The notes: generated from the sequence alone by a model not told the origin. A DNA stretch of 64,000 nt from Vreelandella sp031769195 (GCF_031769195.1 NZ_JAVHNP010000004.1:248001-312000); one strand, 5' to 3'; shown: positions 27,201-35,209, numbered from the stretch's first letter. Numbers and translations are program-made.

Positions 27201-27785
27201 GTAATTTCCAGAAGCGCACTGCTCCTGTTTTTCGCGGCTAAAGATTTCGAACTGCACGCCGAATTTCTCCAGCAGCTCATCCTGCCATTGGTCGGTCAGC
27301 CCACCAGGTGACACGATTAGGATACGCTTGGCATCGGCACGCATCAGCAGCTCGCGAATCAACAGCCCCGCCATGATGGTTTTACCAGCACCGGGATCAT
27401 CAGCCAGAACAAAACGTAGCGGCTGACGAGGTAGCATCGCCTCGTATACTGCGGAGATCTGGTGGGGGAGCGGTTCCACATTAGAAGTGTGAACTGCCAT
27501 CATGGGATCAAACAGCGCCGCCTGGCTGATGCGGTAGGCCTCTAGACCCAACTTGAAGTCAGCGCCTGGGGCATCAAAAGCCCACGGGCGCCCGGCCTGG
27601 GCCAGCGAGAGGTTGGGTTCGTTGTCGCGAAACAGCATCTGCTCGTGAACCAAGCCCTGGTTATCCTTGTAGTAAATGGTCAGCGCATCTGCGCCCACCG
27701 GCACCACGGCCACCACTCGAACCACCTCATCAGGCTTGATACCACGAACCTGAGCATCCTGTTTGATCTCTTCCAGCTTCAGCAT
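24234..27785 (-). CDS. SNF2-family helicase with C-terminal DUF3883 domain (Hma helicase / DrmD-like)
   Basis: A 1183-residue superfamily 2 helicase. The ATG at 27785 is chosen because GGAGGGAG precedes it; an open frame to 27824 has no such site. Walker A DPGAGKT is at residues 130-136, DEAH at 230-233, LLMTATPHNGKEEDFQ marks motif III, and LPWNPNRLEQRFGRIHRIGQ is motif VI. The C-terminal DUF3883 region has GWDVTARPP...RHIEVKG, with D and E-x-K spaced as in restriction-endonuclease folds, so it may cut or grip DNA. It is the first gene of the array and of the same family as DISARM DrmD. Translocation along phage DNA is inferred from family. Confidence 0.88.
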   Translation of the reverse strand: MLKLEEIKQDAQVRGIKPDEVVRVVAVVPVGADALTIYYKDNQGLVHEQMLFRDNEPNLSLAQAGRPWAFDAPGADFKLGLEAYRISQAALFDPMMAVHTSNVEPLPHQISAVYEAMLPRQPLRFVLADDPGAGKTIMAGLLIRELLMRADAKRILIVSPGGLTDQWQDELLEKFGVQFEIFSREKQEQCASGNYFDEQNQLICRLDQLSRNELYQQKLANTEWDLIIVDEAHKLSANYFGNKINKTKRFQLGELLGSITRHFLLMTATPHNGKEEDFQIWLSLIDSDRFYGKFREGAHKVDVSDMMQRRVKEELLKFDGTPLFPERRAYTANYDLSDAEASLYEQVTDYVRNEMNRADALSGKRKGTVGFALTQLQRRLASSPEAIYQSLKRRRRKLEDRLNEMKLMARGQAIQEGKVASTLGTYAVQKQIELPDNLDELDEELSAEEYELYAEQVVDQATAAETVPELEAEILILHDLEEQASQLVASGSDRKWEELSHLLQDSPEMYTSGGSRRKLIIFTEHKDTLNYLVDRIRSLLGRPEAVITIHGGTNRDERRKAQEQFRNDPDVLVLVATDAAGEGVNLQNANLMANYDLPWNPNRLEQRFGRIHRIGQTEVCHLWNLVANETREGAVFQKLFDKLEIEKSALGGKVFDILGEAFENTSLKDLLVEAIRYGESDEVKSRLEQVIEGALDTDHLREIIRRNALVEQHMGLEELYAVKEEMEKAEARKLQPYFIRAFFMEAFQGLRGEMRPREQGRYEVRHVPAAIRERDRIIGESRTPVLRKYERICFEKEHVRLPGKPMADLIHPMHPLMHATTDLVLQAHRSKLKQGAVLVDPNDDSTEPKVLFMVDHSVREMEKQSNGSPRVVSRRLQFVEIDEQGQATHAGWAPHLDMQPIDDYELSLVQDVLKAPWITGDLEALALNHAVQALVPEHFREVKGRRERHADKVLNAVNERLVKEINYWSDRYIKLTDDMKAGKQPRMQPEMARRRVDELTERLNQRRSELDAMKQVVSSTPVVIGGALVIPKGLLAQRQGETQFSVDAQARARIEQFAMQAVMDAERAMGNQVFDVSDQKCGWDVTARPPANPDGSILPDRHIEVKGRAKGQSTITVSRNEIIYGLNQADKFWLAIVIVDGKSVEGPYYVQKPFTSEPDFGVASINYDLEELLSKAAPVGVLE

Positions 27786-27833
27786 GCAGCTCCCTCCGCA
27801 AGTCGGCTTTTGCCGTTTCTTCATTTATCGTCA

Positions 27834-27875
27834 ATCTGGGCCAGCTGGAGTATTGCCCCCATCTGGGCCAATACT
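27834..27875 (-). promoter_or_regulatory. Repeats in the defence-operon leader, candidate operator
   Basis: Two exact direct copies of atctgggcca (27834-27843 and 27861-27870) lie 27 bp apart, and an inverted repeat AGTATTG (27849-27855) / CAATACT (27869-27875) spans the second. They sit 49-90 bp before the helicase start, where a promoter is expected. I could not settle on a convincing -35/-10 pair. An operator role is inferred from position and symmetry. Confidence 0.4.
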
Positions 27876-28074
27876 AACTGATACACTGCTGTTCTTCAGT
27901 GCATCCCATCCAAACTCTGTCAAAGCTCGCCTGACAACTCGCCAAGAAACAGGAAATATTATTCCGCACCAACAACGACACTACAGCCAGGAGGTTAAGA
28001 GCCTTGAACTGGCTATTGGGCTATGTTTACGCGGATGCAGCTTAACGAGACGCTCAATATGCAAAATTCCTTAC

Positions 28075-28155
28075 CCACAAGGCTCGCGGCTAAAGCCTTG
28101 GGTACAATTCAGGAAAATTCTACATCCTATAAACGAACTTGCCTCATACGAGTAA
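28075..28155 (+). pseudogene. Decayed 3' fragment of a nadS-like antitoxin gene
   Basis: One frame reads LPTRLAAKALGTIQEN and, after a frameshift, another reads NELASYE followed by a stop; together these parallel the end of the intact NadS protein at 7491-7775 (NPTGLAAKVLATIQDN ... NELASH). Base identity is clear over gcggctaa, attcagga and acgaacttgc. The 27.79-28.28 kb stretch holds no intact gene, only this fragment, the leader repeats before it and a tRNA-derived fragment after it. It shows that the right end of the island once carried another NadS-type pair. Confidence 0.65.
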
Positions 28156-28239
28156 CAACATACTCAAGAGTGCCAAGCTACCTTTTACCAAGCGGATGAA
28201 AAAAATAAAAATAGAAACAACAAGCGGCGGGGAGCCAAG

Positions 28240-28265
28240 GACCAAGGGACTCATAATCCCCTGCT
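28240..28265. repeat. tRNA-derived 26-bp fragment with inverted core (att-like remnant)
   Basis: Compared with the anticodon arm of the adjacent tRNA gene on the same strand (28314-28339), the flanks gaccaaggg and cccctgct are identical and the central 9 bp are exactly inverted (actcataat here, attatgagt in the tRNA). It lies 20 bp beyond the tRNA 3' end, on the island side. Such anticodon-arm copies are typical attachment-site remnants of tyrosine-recombinase elements. No integrase gene is present in the window. Confidence 0.6.
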
Positions 28266-28285
28266 TCGAAAAAAGCATCTAGAAA

Positions 28286-28362
<77 letters not shown>

Positions 28363-28500
28363 GAAAAGCGTGCATATAATAGCGAATGTAGGGGGGCGAG
28401 GCTACCCCTTGGTGCGCTATCTTACGGCGTGATCGGCATTTTTTCGGCACTAATGACCGGCGCTGGTGTCTGGTGGTGAATGCTTCTATGGAGAATCGCT

Positions 28501-29076
28501 TTGAAAGCTTTGATAGCTCTTTTCCCGCTGCTGTTGGCGCTGCCGGTGCACGCGGATTGGCAGCTTGATCCTGGCCAGTCCCAGGTACGGGCGTCGATTA
28601 CCCAATTGGATGGTGAGGCCCCGCAAACCCATCACCATCAGGTGAATAATTTGCAGGGCGATATTGCTGCCGATGGCACACTGCGCCTGCCGCTGCGCTT
28701 GAGCCAAACCGATCTGCTCAATCGCTTTGGGGAGCTGCCGCCGTGGGTGGGCTTGCTGGCGAATACCACGCTGGTGACGCTGGTGGCGCAAATGCCGCCG
28801 GAGCGGTTAGACGGCTTAGATATTGGCGAGTCGATGGTGGAAACCCTCACCTTCCGGGTGCAAACCGACCTGATTAACCAAGAAGAAGCGGTGCCGCTGC
28901 GCTTTACCCGCGAAGGGTTAAACGAAGTGCGCGTTACCCACGCCGAACCCATGGCGTTGGATGGCAACGCGCTGATGGCCAACAGCACGGTGCGTACCGT
29001 GCTGTCGATGTTGGGCTACCAGCAGATTGATGAGCATGTGCCCGTCACGCTAAATGCGTTGCTAGTGAACCGCTAA
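28501..29076 (+). CDS. YceI-like periplasmic protein
   Basis: A secreted protein of 191 residues. The TTG at 28501 is preferred because GGAG lies 8 bp before it and the product then starts with a compact signal peptide ending PVHADW; an ATG at 28480 in the same frame would add seven residues. The mature start WQLDPGQSQVRASITQLDG, the GDIAADGTLRLPLRL stretch and the overall beta-strand pattern fit the YceI lipocalin-like fold, which binds isoprenoid or amphipathic ligands. It stands alone between the tRNA and the convergent ABC transporter operon. Its ligand is unknown. Confidence 0.65.
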   Translation: MKALIALFPLLLALPVHADWQLDPGQSQVRASITQLDGEAPQTHHHQVNNLQGDIAADGTLRLPLRLSQTDLLNRFGELPPWVGLLANTTLVTLVAQMPPERLDGLDIGESMVETLTFRVQTDLINQEEAVPLRFTREGLNEVRVTHAEPMALDGNALMANSTVRTVLSMLGYQQIDEHVPVTLNALLVNR

Positions 29077-29102
29077 CGCTTGGCTTAGCCACTGATGAGC
29101 GC

Positions 29103-30938
29103 TTAGTGGCTAAGCGCTTCTACATCGCCTGCTTGGGCGGCCCCGGTTTGTACCCGCCACTGGGCGGCATAATGGCCGTTGGCCTCTAGCAGGCTGGCGT
29201 GTGTGCCGCGCTCGGCCACTTGGCCTTTCTCGATCACCACAATCTCGTCGGCGTGCACAATGGTGGAAAGGCGGTGGGCAATCATGATCACCGTGCGGCC
29301 GTGGGCGATGCGTTTTAGCGAGCGCTGAATGGCCGCTTCGGTTTCGTTATCCACCGCGCTGGTGGCTTCATCCAGCACCAGAATCGGCGGGTCTTTTAAT
29401 AGCGCCCGCGCCAGTGAAAGCCGCTGGCGTTGGCCGCCAGAAAGGCGCACGCCCCGCTCACCCACCGGTGTATCCAACCCTTGCGGCAGCGTTTCGATAA
29501 AGCTCCAGGCTTCGGCGGTTTTGGCGGCGTCGATAATCGCAGCATCGTCGGCATCCGGCTGGCCGTAGGCGATGTTGTCGCGAATGCTGCCTTCAAACAG
29601 GTACACGTCCTGGCTGACTAACCCAATCGCTTGGCGAAGTGAGTGCATGCTTACGTCGGTGATCGGCTGGCCGTCTACCAGCACACGCCCGCTGGCGGGG
29701 TCGTAAAAACGCAGCAGCAGTTTGATCAGCGTTGATTTACCCGAGCCGGTGGCCCCCACTAGCGCCAGCGTGCTGCCTGCAGGTACGTGCAAGTCCACGC
29801 CGTTCACGCCTACCTGGCTCGTCTCATAATGGAAACTCACCGCCTCGAAACGCACCTCGCCTTTCACGGGGGCCGCCAATGGCGTGGTGCTGTCGTCCTT
29901 CACGGTAATCGGCACTTCGAGCAAATCCAGAATCCGCTTGGTGCTGGCCATGGCGCGCTCAAACAGGTCAATCACCTGAGCAAGGCCGGTAAGCGGCCAC
30001 AGCAGGCGCTGGGTCAGGAACACCAGCACGCCGTAAGCGCCCACGTTGAGGCTGCCGTTCAGCGCCATCATGCCGCCCACGGTAAAGGTGGCAAGAAAGC
30101 CCGCCAGAATCGCCATGCGAATCACCGGAATAAACGCAGAACTCACTTTAATCGCGCGGCGGTTGGCTTCTACGTAGGCTTCGCTGGCATCCCGCAGCCG
30201 CTCGGCTTCCCGCGCTTCACTGGTGAAGCTTTTAATGGTGGCAATGCCGCTTAAGTTGTTAGAAAGACGGCTGGCAAGGTCGCCCACTTTTTCGCGCACG
30301 TCGCTATACAGCGGCCCGGCTTTGCGCTGGAAGAAGAACGCGCCCCAAATAATCAGTGGAATCGGCGTAAACGCCAGCAGCGCGATGAGCGGCGAGAGCA
30401 CGAAGAACACCGCGCCTACGGCTACTACCGTGACCACCACTTGAATCAACGCGTTGGCACCGCCGTCCAGAAAGCGCTCTAGCTGGTTGACGTCGTCGTT
30501 CATGGTAGCCACGAGTTGGCCGGAGCTTTTCGATTCGAAAAACGCCATGTCGAGGCGCTGGGCGTGCTCGTAGGTGTCTTGGCGCATATCCGCCTGCAGC
30601 CGCTGGGCTAGGTTGCGCCAGAGGATTTGGAACAGGTACTCAAACAGCGACTCCCCCGCCCAAATAAAGAAGGTGAGCACCGCCAAAATGGTGATCTGCT
30701 CCTGGGGGGATTCAAACCCCAACCGCGCCACAAAGCTGTTTTCCTGGTTCACCACCACGTCGATGGCCACGCCAATCAGGATTTCCGGGGCGATATCAAA
30801 CAGCTTGTTGATGATCGAGCAGATCGTGGCGGTGATGATTTGCCGCCGATAGCCTTTGGCATAGCGCAGCAGGCGCATTAAGGCGTGGAAGCTTTGATTG
30901 ACGGACGCTTTGTCGGCGCGGGTCGGGGAAGAGGCCAC
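29103..30938 (-). CDS. Exporter-type ABC transporter, fused permease and ATPase
   Basis: A 611-residue half-transporter of the type I exporter fold (MsbA/IrtAB class). The N-terminal membrane domain (about residues 25-330) has six predicted helices and the AFFESKSSGQL coupling region; the ATPase half has Walker A GATGSGKST near residue 398, LSGGQRQRLSLARALL and Walker B ILVLDEATSAVD. It is the last gene of the leftward FecB-type operon, 52 bp after the FecE-like ATPase. Possible roles are siderophore export or, as in YbtPQ and IrtAB, import of ferric siderophores by an exporter fold. It could also be a general lipid or drug exporter. Confidence 0.85.
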   Translation of the reverse strand: MASSPTRADKASVNQSFHALMRLLRYAKGYRRQIITATICSIINKLFDIAPEILIGVAIDVVVNQENSFVARLGFESPQEQITILAVLTFFIWAGESLFEYLFQILWRNLAQRLQADMRQDTYEHAQRLDMAFFESKSSGQLVATMNDDVNQLERFLDGGANALIQVVVTVVAVGAVFFVLSPLIALLAFTPIPLIIWGAFFFQRKAGPLYSDVREKVGDLASRLSNNLSGIATIKSFTSEAREAERLRDASEAYVEANRRAIKVSSAFIPVIRMAILAGFLATFTVGGMMALNGSLNVGAYGVLVFLTQRLLWPLTGLAQVIDLFERAMASTKRILDLLEVPITVKDDSTTPLAAPVKGEVRFEAVSFHYETSQVGVNGVDLHVPAGSTLALVGATGSGKSTLIKLLLRFYDPASGRVLVDGQPITDVSMHSLRQAIGLVSQDVYLFEGSIRDNIAYGQPDADDAAIIDAAKTAEAWSFIETLPQGLDTPVGERGVRLSGGQRQRLSLARALLKDPPILVLDEATSAVDNETEAAIQRSLKRIAHGRTVIMIAHRLSTIVHADEIVVIEKGQVAERGTHASLLEANGHYAAQWRVQTGAAQAGDVEALSH

Positions 30939-30990
30939 ATCGATTCCTTTTACGTTGTTATCTAGCGTTGTTATCGAGCATTAGCCGCCA

Positions 30991-31791
30991 TTAAGCGGGC
31001 TGTGCCACCCGGCGCACGTTGGCCAGTAAGGGGCTTCCCGTATCGGGGTCGAGCAGCAGCGTACACTCTACCTGATACAGCTCCCGCACCAGCGCGGGCG
31101 TCACCACGTCAGCGGGCGCGCCCTGGGCAATAATCTGCCCGTCGCGCATGGCAATCAGATGGTCGGCGTAGCGGCAGGCGCTGGCTAGGTCGTGTAGCAC
31201 CATTACCACCGTGCGGCCGTGGCAGGCCAAGTCGCGCACCAGTTCGAACACCTCAATTTGATGGCCTAAGTCTAACGCGGAGGTGGGCTCGTCGAGTAGC
31301 AAAAGCGGCGTTTGCTGAGCGATGGTCATGGCGATCCAAGCGCGCTGACGTTGACCACCGGAGAGCGCCTCTAATGGCCGGTCGGCCAGTGCTTCCAGCC
31401 CGGCGGCGGCCAGGGCGTAGTGCACCACCTGTTGATCTTCCGCCGACCACTGGCGCAGCCAGCCTTGATGAGGCTGGCGGCCAAAGCGAATCAGCTCGGT
31501 AACGGTCAACCCTTCCGGGGCGACCGCTTCTTGGGGCAGCAGCGCTAGCTTGGTGGCAAGCTTGCGGGCAGGCATTTGGGCGATATCGCGGCCATTGAGC
31601 AGCACAGTACCGCTGTCGGGGGTGTGCAGGCGGGCAAGCCCTGAGAGCAGCGTGGATTTGCCGCAGCCGTTGGGGCCAACAATGGCGGTCACCTGCCCGC
31701 TGGGCAGGCTTACCCCCAACTCGCGAATCACTTGGCGATGGCCGTAGCTCATGCTGAGCGCGTCGGTGGAAAGCGTGGGTAATATGTTCAT
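30991..31791 (-). CDS. Iron-siderophore ABC transporter ATP-binding protein (FepC type)
   Basis: A 266-residue ATPase of the siderophore/B12 importer class. Walker A GPNGCGKST is at residues 39-47, the signature ALSGGQRQRAWIAM near 142-155, and Walker B LLLLDEPTSALD follows. It overlaps the upstream permease gene by 4 bp (31788-31791), so the operon order is binding protein, permease, permease, ATPase. It is a paralogue of the ATPase at 2989 and serves a different permease pair. Confidence 0.92.
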   Translation of the reverse strand: MNILPTLSTDALSMSYGHRQVIRELGVSLPSGQVTAIVGPNGCGKSTLLSGLARLHTPDSGTVLLNGRDIAQMPARKLATKLALLPQEAVAPEGLTVTELIRFGRQPHQGWLRQWSAEDQQVVHYALAAAGLEALADRPLEALSGGQRQRAWIAMTIAQQTPLLLLDEPTSALDLGHQIEVFELVRDLACHGRTVVMVLHDLASACRYADHLIAMRDGQIIAQGAPADVVTPALVRELYQVECTLLLDPDTGSPLLANVRRVAQPA

Positions 31792-32918
31792 GGGCGGCTC
31801 CGTTGCGGGCGCATTAATAGCCAGAGTAGCCAGGGGCCACCTACCACGGCGGTCACAATCCCTACGGGGATCTCGATGGGGGCAAACAGCGTGCGGCCCG
31901 CTAAGTCCGCCAGCACCATCACTAAAGCCCCCGCTAGCGTGGCGGCCATAATGGGTACATGGCGGGCGCTAGAGAGCGAGCGGGCAATTTCAGGGCCAAT
32001 CAGCGCTATCAATCCAACCGGCCCGGCCACGGCCACCGCCAAGGCAGTGAGTACCACTGACAGTAACAGCACCTGAAGCCGCCGCGCTTTCACAGCGGTG
32101 CCCAAGCCACTGGCGATGGCATCCTTAAAGCGCAGCAGCGTGAGCGAGCGGGCCAGCGCCAGCGCGGCCACCAGCCCAAGCGCCAAGCCAATACCCAGTA
32201 GCTGTACCGCGCTTGCCGGGCGGGCATTGAGGGAACCAACGGTCCAGGGGTAGGCAGCGTTGGCGGTATCAATCGCCACTCGCGCCAGCATTAGCTGCGT
32301 CACCGCGCCAAATACGGCGCCCACCCCGATACCCGCCACAATAAAACGATAGCCCTGGGTGCCGCTGCCTGCGGCTAAGCCAAAGGTGAGCACAGCGGCG
32401 GTGGTCGCCCCCGCCAGCGCCATGGCGGGCGGTGCGATGCCTACTCCCAAGCCGACAATCGAAGCCACCGCAAAGGCGGTGGCACCGTTATCAATCCCGA
32501 TAATGCCAGGCGTTGCCAAACGGTTACGGGCCAGGGTTTGCATCAGCACCCCGGCCAGCGCAAAGGCGGCCCCGGTGAAGCAGGCGGCGATGAGGCGCGG
32601 CAGGCGCAGCTGCTGCACCATAAACGTCGTTATGCTATCGCCCTGCCCCACCAAAGAGGCCACTACCGCACTCGGGGAAAGTGTCACGCTGCCCAGGCTT
32701 AAATAGAGCACGCAGGCGGCCAGCAGCACGGCACTAAGCCCCATATTTACTGCCACGGCGCGCTTTTCAAGCAACACGCTCACCCCATAGCGGGGCAGCG
32801 CGGCATGCCAGTAGCCCTGAGGGGCAGCCACCGCCTGGGCACTCGTGCTTTCATGATAAGCCGTGGAGGTGTGGGGCAGCGCCACACCGCTGAGCAACTG
32901 TTTTGCCGTTATTTTCAT
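31788..32918 (-). CDS. FecCD-family siderophore permease (second subunit)
   Basis: A 376-residue membrane protein of the FecCD family. About the first 60 residues form a polar extension unusual for the family, so the true start may lie at an internal ATG such as MGLSAVLLAACVLYLSLG, which begins the first membrane segment. Conserved parts are VLMQTLARNRLATPGIIGIDNGA and GPVGLIALIGPEIARSL, ending with ADLAGR...IEIPVGIVTAVVGGP. With the gene at 32943 it would form the heterodimeric channel of a FepDG-type importer. Confidence 0.88.
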   Translation of the reverse strand: MKITAKQLLSGVALPHTSTAYHESTSAQAVAAPQGYWHAALPRYGVSVLLEKRAVAVNMGLSAVLLAACVLYLSLGSVTLSPSAVVASLVGQGDSITTFMVQQLRLPRLIAACFTGAAFALAGVLMQTLARNRLATPGIIGIDNGATAFAVASIVGLGVGIAPPAMALAGATTAAVLTFGLAAGSGTQGYRFIVAGIGVGAVFGAVTQLMLARVAIDTANAAYPWTVGSLNARPASAVQLLGIGLALGLVAALALARSLTLLRFKDAIASGLGTAVKARRLQVLLLSVVLTALAVAVAGPVGLIALIGPEIARSLSSARHVPIMAATLAGALVMVLADLAGRTLFAPIEIPVGIVTAVVGGPWLLWLLMRPQRSRP

Positions 32919-32942
32919 AGCATCAGATAACCAAAGGGAGCG

Positions 32943-33989
32943 TTAGAGCATGGGCAGGCGTTTGGCCCGCACCACCGCGATAAGAACCGGCGCGCCGCAG
33001 AGCGCGGTGAGCACGCCTAACGGCAGCTCGGAAGGGGCCACCACAACGCGGGAGATAATATCGGCGGTTAACACAATCAGCGGGCCAACGGGCAGGCAGA
33101 ACCAGAGCGTGCGGCGAATATCCGGCCCGGCGATAGCCCTGGCCACAAAAGGCACCACCAGCCCCACAAACGCAATTGGCCCGGCAATGGCAGTGGCTGC
33201 GCCGACCAATAGCGCCACACAGCCAACGGCCAGCCAGCGAATCAGCCCAGGGCGGTGCCCTAAACCGCTCGCGGCCCTTTCCCCCAGCGCCAGAGCGGCC
33301 AGCGGCCGGGCAATCACTACAACGCCTGCCCCAGCCACCAGCAGGCTGGGCAGTACCGCCCATAAATCGTCTAACCGCCTACCGGCCAAGCTGCCCACCA
33401 CCCAAAAGCGAATCTCATCGGCGGCGCGCTGGTCGTAGAGCAGCATCAGAGCACTCAGCGAACCCAGCAGCCCAGAGAAGGCGGCACCGGCCAGCACCAA
33501 GCGCACCGGGTCGTTCCCTACGCCGCGCAGCCGCGCCACGCTGAGGACACACACGCAGCCGATGAGCGCGCCTAACTGGGCCACGGGAATACGTAGGGTG
33601 GCGGCGCTGGCGCCTAACACCAACGCCAGGGAAACAGCAAACGCAGCGCCTGCGCTAACGCCTAATAGCCCAGGTTCGGCCAGCGGGTTTCGGGAAACGG
33701 CCTGCAGCAGCGCCCCCGCCACGCCCAGCGCCACGCCTACCGCAATACCTATCAGCGTGCGCGGTGCACGCAGCTCCCACACGATAAAACGCGCTTCCGC
33801 ATGATCGCTTCCGCTTAAAAGCCCCAGCACTTGGCGTGGGCCAACGCTGCCTGCGCCAATCAACAGACTAACGACGCTCACCGCCACAAGGGCGGTGAGC
33901 AGAAGGAACATCCAGGTGCGTGGTGAGCAGCGCCTGCCACTCGTAGTGTTAGTAATAGCGTTAGCAAAGGAGTTCACGGCATCGTTCAC
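32943..33989 (-). CDS. FecCD-family siderophore permease (first subunit)
   Basis: A 348-residue FecCD permease with the standard markers LRAPRTLIGIAVGVALGVAG, ALLQAVSRNPLAEPGLLGVSAGA cut by normal spacing, and AGPIAFVGLVVPFVARAI. Around nine or ten hydrophobic segments are visible. It overlaps the binding-protein gene by 4 bp (33986-33989) and is followed after 24 bp by the second permease. It is the FepD-like partner in this importer. Confidence 0.9.
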   Translation of the reverse strand: MNDAVNSFANAITNTTSGRRCSPRTWMFLLLTALVAVSVVSLLIGAGSVGPRQVLGLLSGSDHAEARFIVWELRAPRTLIGIAVGVALGVAGALLQAVSRNPLAEPGLLGVSAGAAFAVSLALVLGASAATLRIPVAQLGALIGCVCVLSVARLRGVGNDPVRLVLAGAAFSGLLGSLSALMLLYDQRAADEIRFWVVGSLAGRRLDDLWAVLPSLLVAGAGVVVIARPLAALALGERAASGLGHRPGLIRWLAVGCVALLVGAATAIAGPIAFVGLVVPFVARAIAGPDIRRTLWFCLPVGPLIVLTADIISRVVVAPSELPLGVLTALCGAPVLIAVVRAKRLPML

Positions 33990-34921
33990 GGCAATAAGGC
34001 TTTCTCGATGTCATCTAGAATCGCTTGGGCAGCCAGCGGGCCGTTGGCGCTGCTCCAGAGCTGGCCGTTTACCGGCACCACTCGCTCGCTCTGTACCACG
34101 TTCAAACGATTGAAGGCGGCGCTGTGTTTAGCGCTATCAAGTGCCGCTTGGCCGTCATCGTTTAGCGTGGCTAAGAACAGCCAGTCGCCGTCTACCTGAG
34201 ACAGGTTTTCAAGGCTTAATACGTCACTGTGCACGCCCCGCTCGCCAATCAGCTCGCCGCCTTGAACATCCAGGCCCACGCGTTCTAGCAGGCCGGTGGC
34301 AATCAGGTTTTCCGACATCACCATGGGGCCGCCGGGCATCCAACGTACCAGATAGGCGTTGTCGCCTACCTGTGCCTCGGCCACCGCGTCTGCCATGGCG
34401 TCTACCCGCTGATCAACGTCGCTAATGGCTTCTTCAATGGCTTCTTCGCGGTTTAACGCTTGGCCAAACAGGCGCGCCTCGGCTTCCCAGTTGTCGGCAG
34501 CAAGCGGCTGCGTATGGGGCACCACGGTGGGGGCGATTTGCGATAGCAGTTGGTACTGCGCGTCGGGCAGTTGCGGGGCGGCCAGAATCAGGTCCGGCTG
34601 CTGGGCCAGCACGGCTTCAATGTTGATTTCACGCACTACGCCCACGATCTCTGGACGCGCACTACCGTGTGCTTCCATGTAGTCGCTCACATAGGCCGCC
34701 ACGTTATCGCCGCCACGGGTGGTCACTGCACCTACCGGATGAATACCCGCCGCCAACGCGGCATCCAGCGCACCTTCATACAGCGTGACAACGCGCTCGG
34801 GGCTATCCCCCACCTCTACATCGCCGTAAGCCGTATCCAGCGTGCGCGCATAGGCGGTGCTCGCCAGCAGGCCACCCAATACCATCCCTAGTAAACCGCG
34901 CTGCAGTAACGTGTGTCGCAT
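33986..34921 (-). CDS. Periplasmic iron-siderophore binding protein (FecB/FepB type)
   Basis: A 311-residue class III solute-binding protein. The signal peptide ends near STAYARTLD, followed by the family start DTAYGDVEVGDSPERVVTLYEGALDAALAAG. Motifs NIEAVLAQQPDLILAAP and LSQIAPTVV are typical of helical-backbone siderophore binding proteins, and the hinge helix lies in the middle. It should deliver ferric siderophore to the two permeases that follow. A Fur-like site precedes it, in the region shared with the divergent receptor. Confidence 0.9.
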   Translation of the reverse strand: MRHTLLQRGLLGMVLGGLLASTAYARTLDTAYGDVEVGDSPERVVTLYEGALDAALAAGIHPVGAVTTRGGDNVAAYVSDYMEAHGSARPEIVGVVREINIEAVLAQQPDLILAAPQLPDAQYQLLSQIAPTVVPHTQPLAADNWEAEARLFGQALNREEAIEEAISDVDQRVDAMADAVAEAQVGDNAYLVRWMPGGPMVMSENLIATGLLERVGLDVQGGELIGERGVHSDVLSLENLSQVDGDWLFLATLNDDGQAALDSAKHSAAFNRLNVVQSERVVPVNGQLWSSANGPLAAQAILDDIEKALLP

Positions 34922-34952
34922 GTGAGACTCTCCTGATCAATCGTCGCACTAA

Positions 34953-34967
34953 TAGTAACGATTCTCA
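34953..34967 (-). promoter_or_regulatory. Fur-box-like site before the fecB-type operon
   Basis: Read leftward, TGAGAATCGTTACTA matches 10 of 14 informative positions of the Fur consensus and lies about 30 bp upstream of the binding-protein start. The remaining 34,970-35,160 stretch between the divergent genes holds no gene I can support. Confidence 0.5.
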
Positions 34968-35162
34968 AAAGCAGTTGCACTTCTATTTCAACGAATGGCG
35001 TGTTGCAGAGTATGCAACCTTTCCCTCCGTTAATGTTATTAGCTTTCTAACCGCTTTTATCAGCCGTCCCTCGCGCCCTCTCCGTTCCAAAAACAGCAAC
35101 ACCATGTTCGACAAAACCATCTCGCAAGTGGGAACTTTTCTTCTTAGAATCCGCAACTCATT

Positions 35163-35177
35163 TGATAATCAGTTTCA
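35163..35177 (+). promoter_or_regulatory. Fur-box-like site before the FepA/CirA-like receptor
   Basis: TGATAATCAGTTTCA matches 12 of 14 informative positions of TGATAATNATTATCA and lies 33 bp before the receptor ATG, where Fur would block initiation. Confidence 0.6.
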
Positions 35178-35209
35178 TTAGTAAACAGTACTCATATCAG
35201 GGGATCGCC

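Noticed and set aside
19250..27785. Assignment of the helicase and DUF1156 methylase to class 1 DISARM
   Set aside because: The DISARM core genes drmA, drmB and drmC are missing, while a DUF499 ATPase is present in the same array.
7776..28285. CRISPR array or integrase gene in the island
   Set aside because: No regular repeat-spacer pattern and no tyrosine or serine recombinase motifs were seen on either strand.
34975..35181. 68-residue ORF between the binding-protein and receptor genes
   Set aside because: Spans the Fur-like site and has no ribosome site; it is intergenic regulatory DNA.
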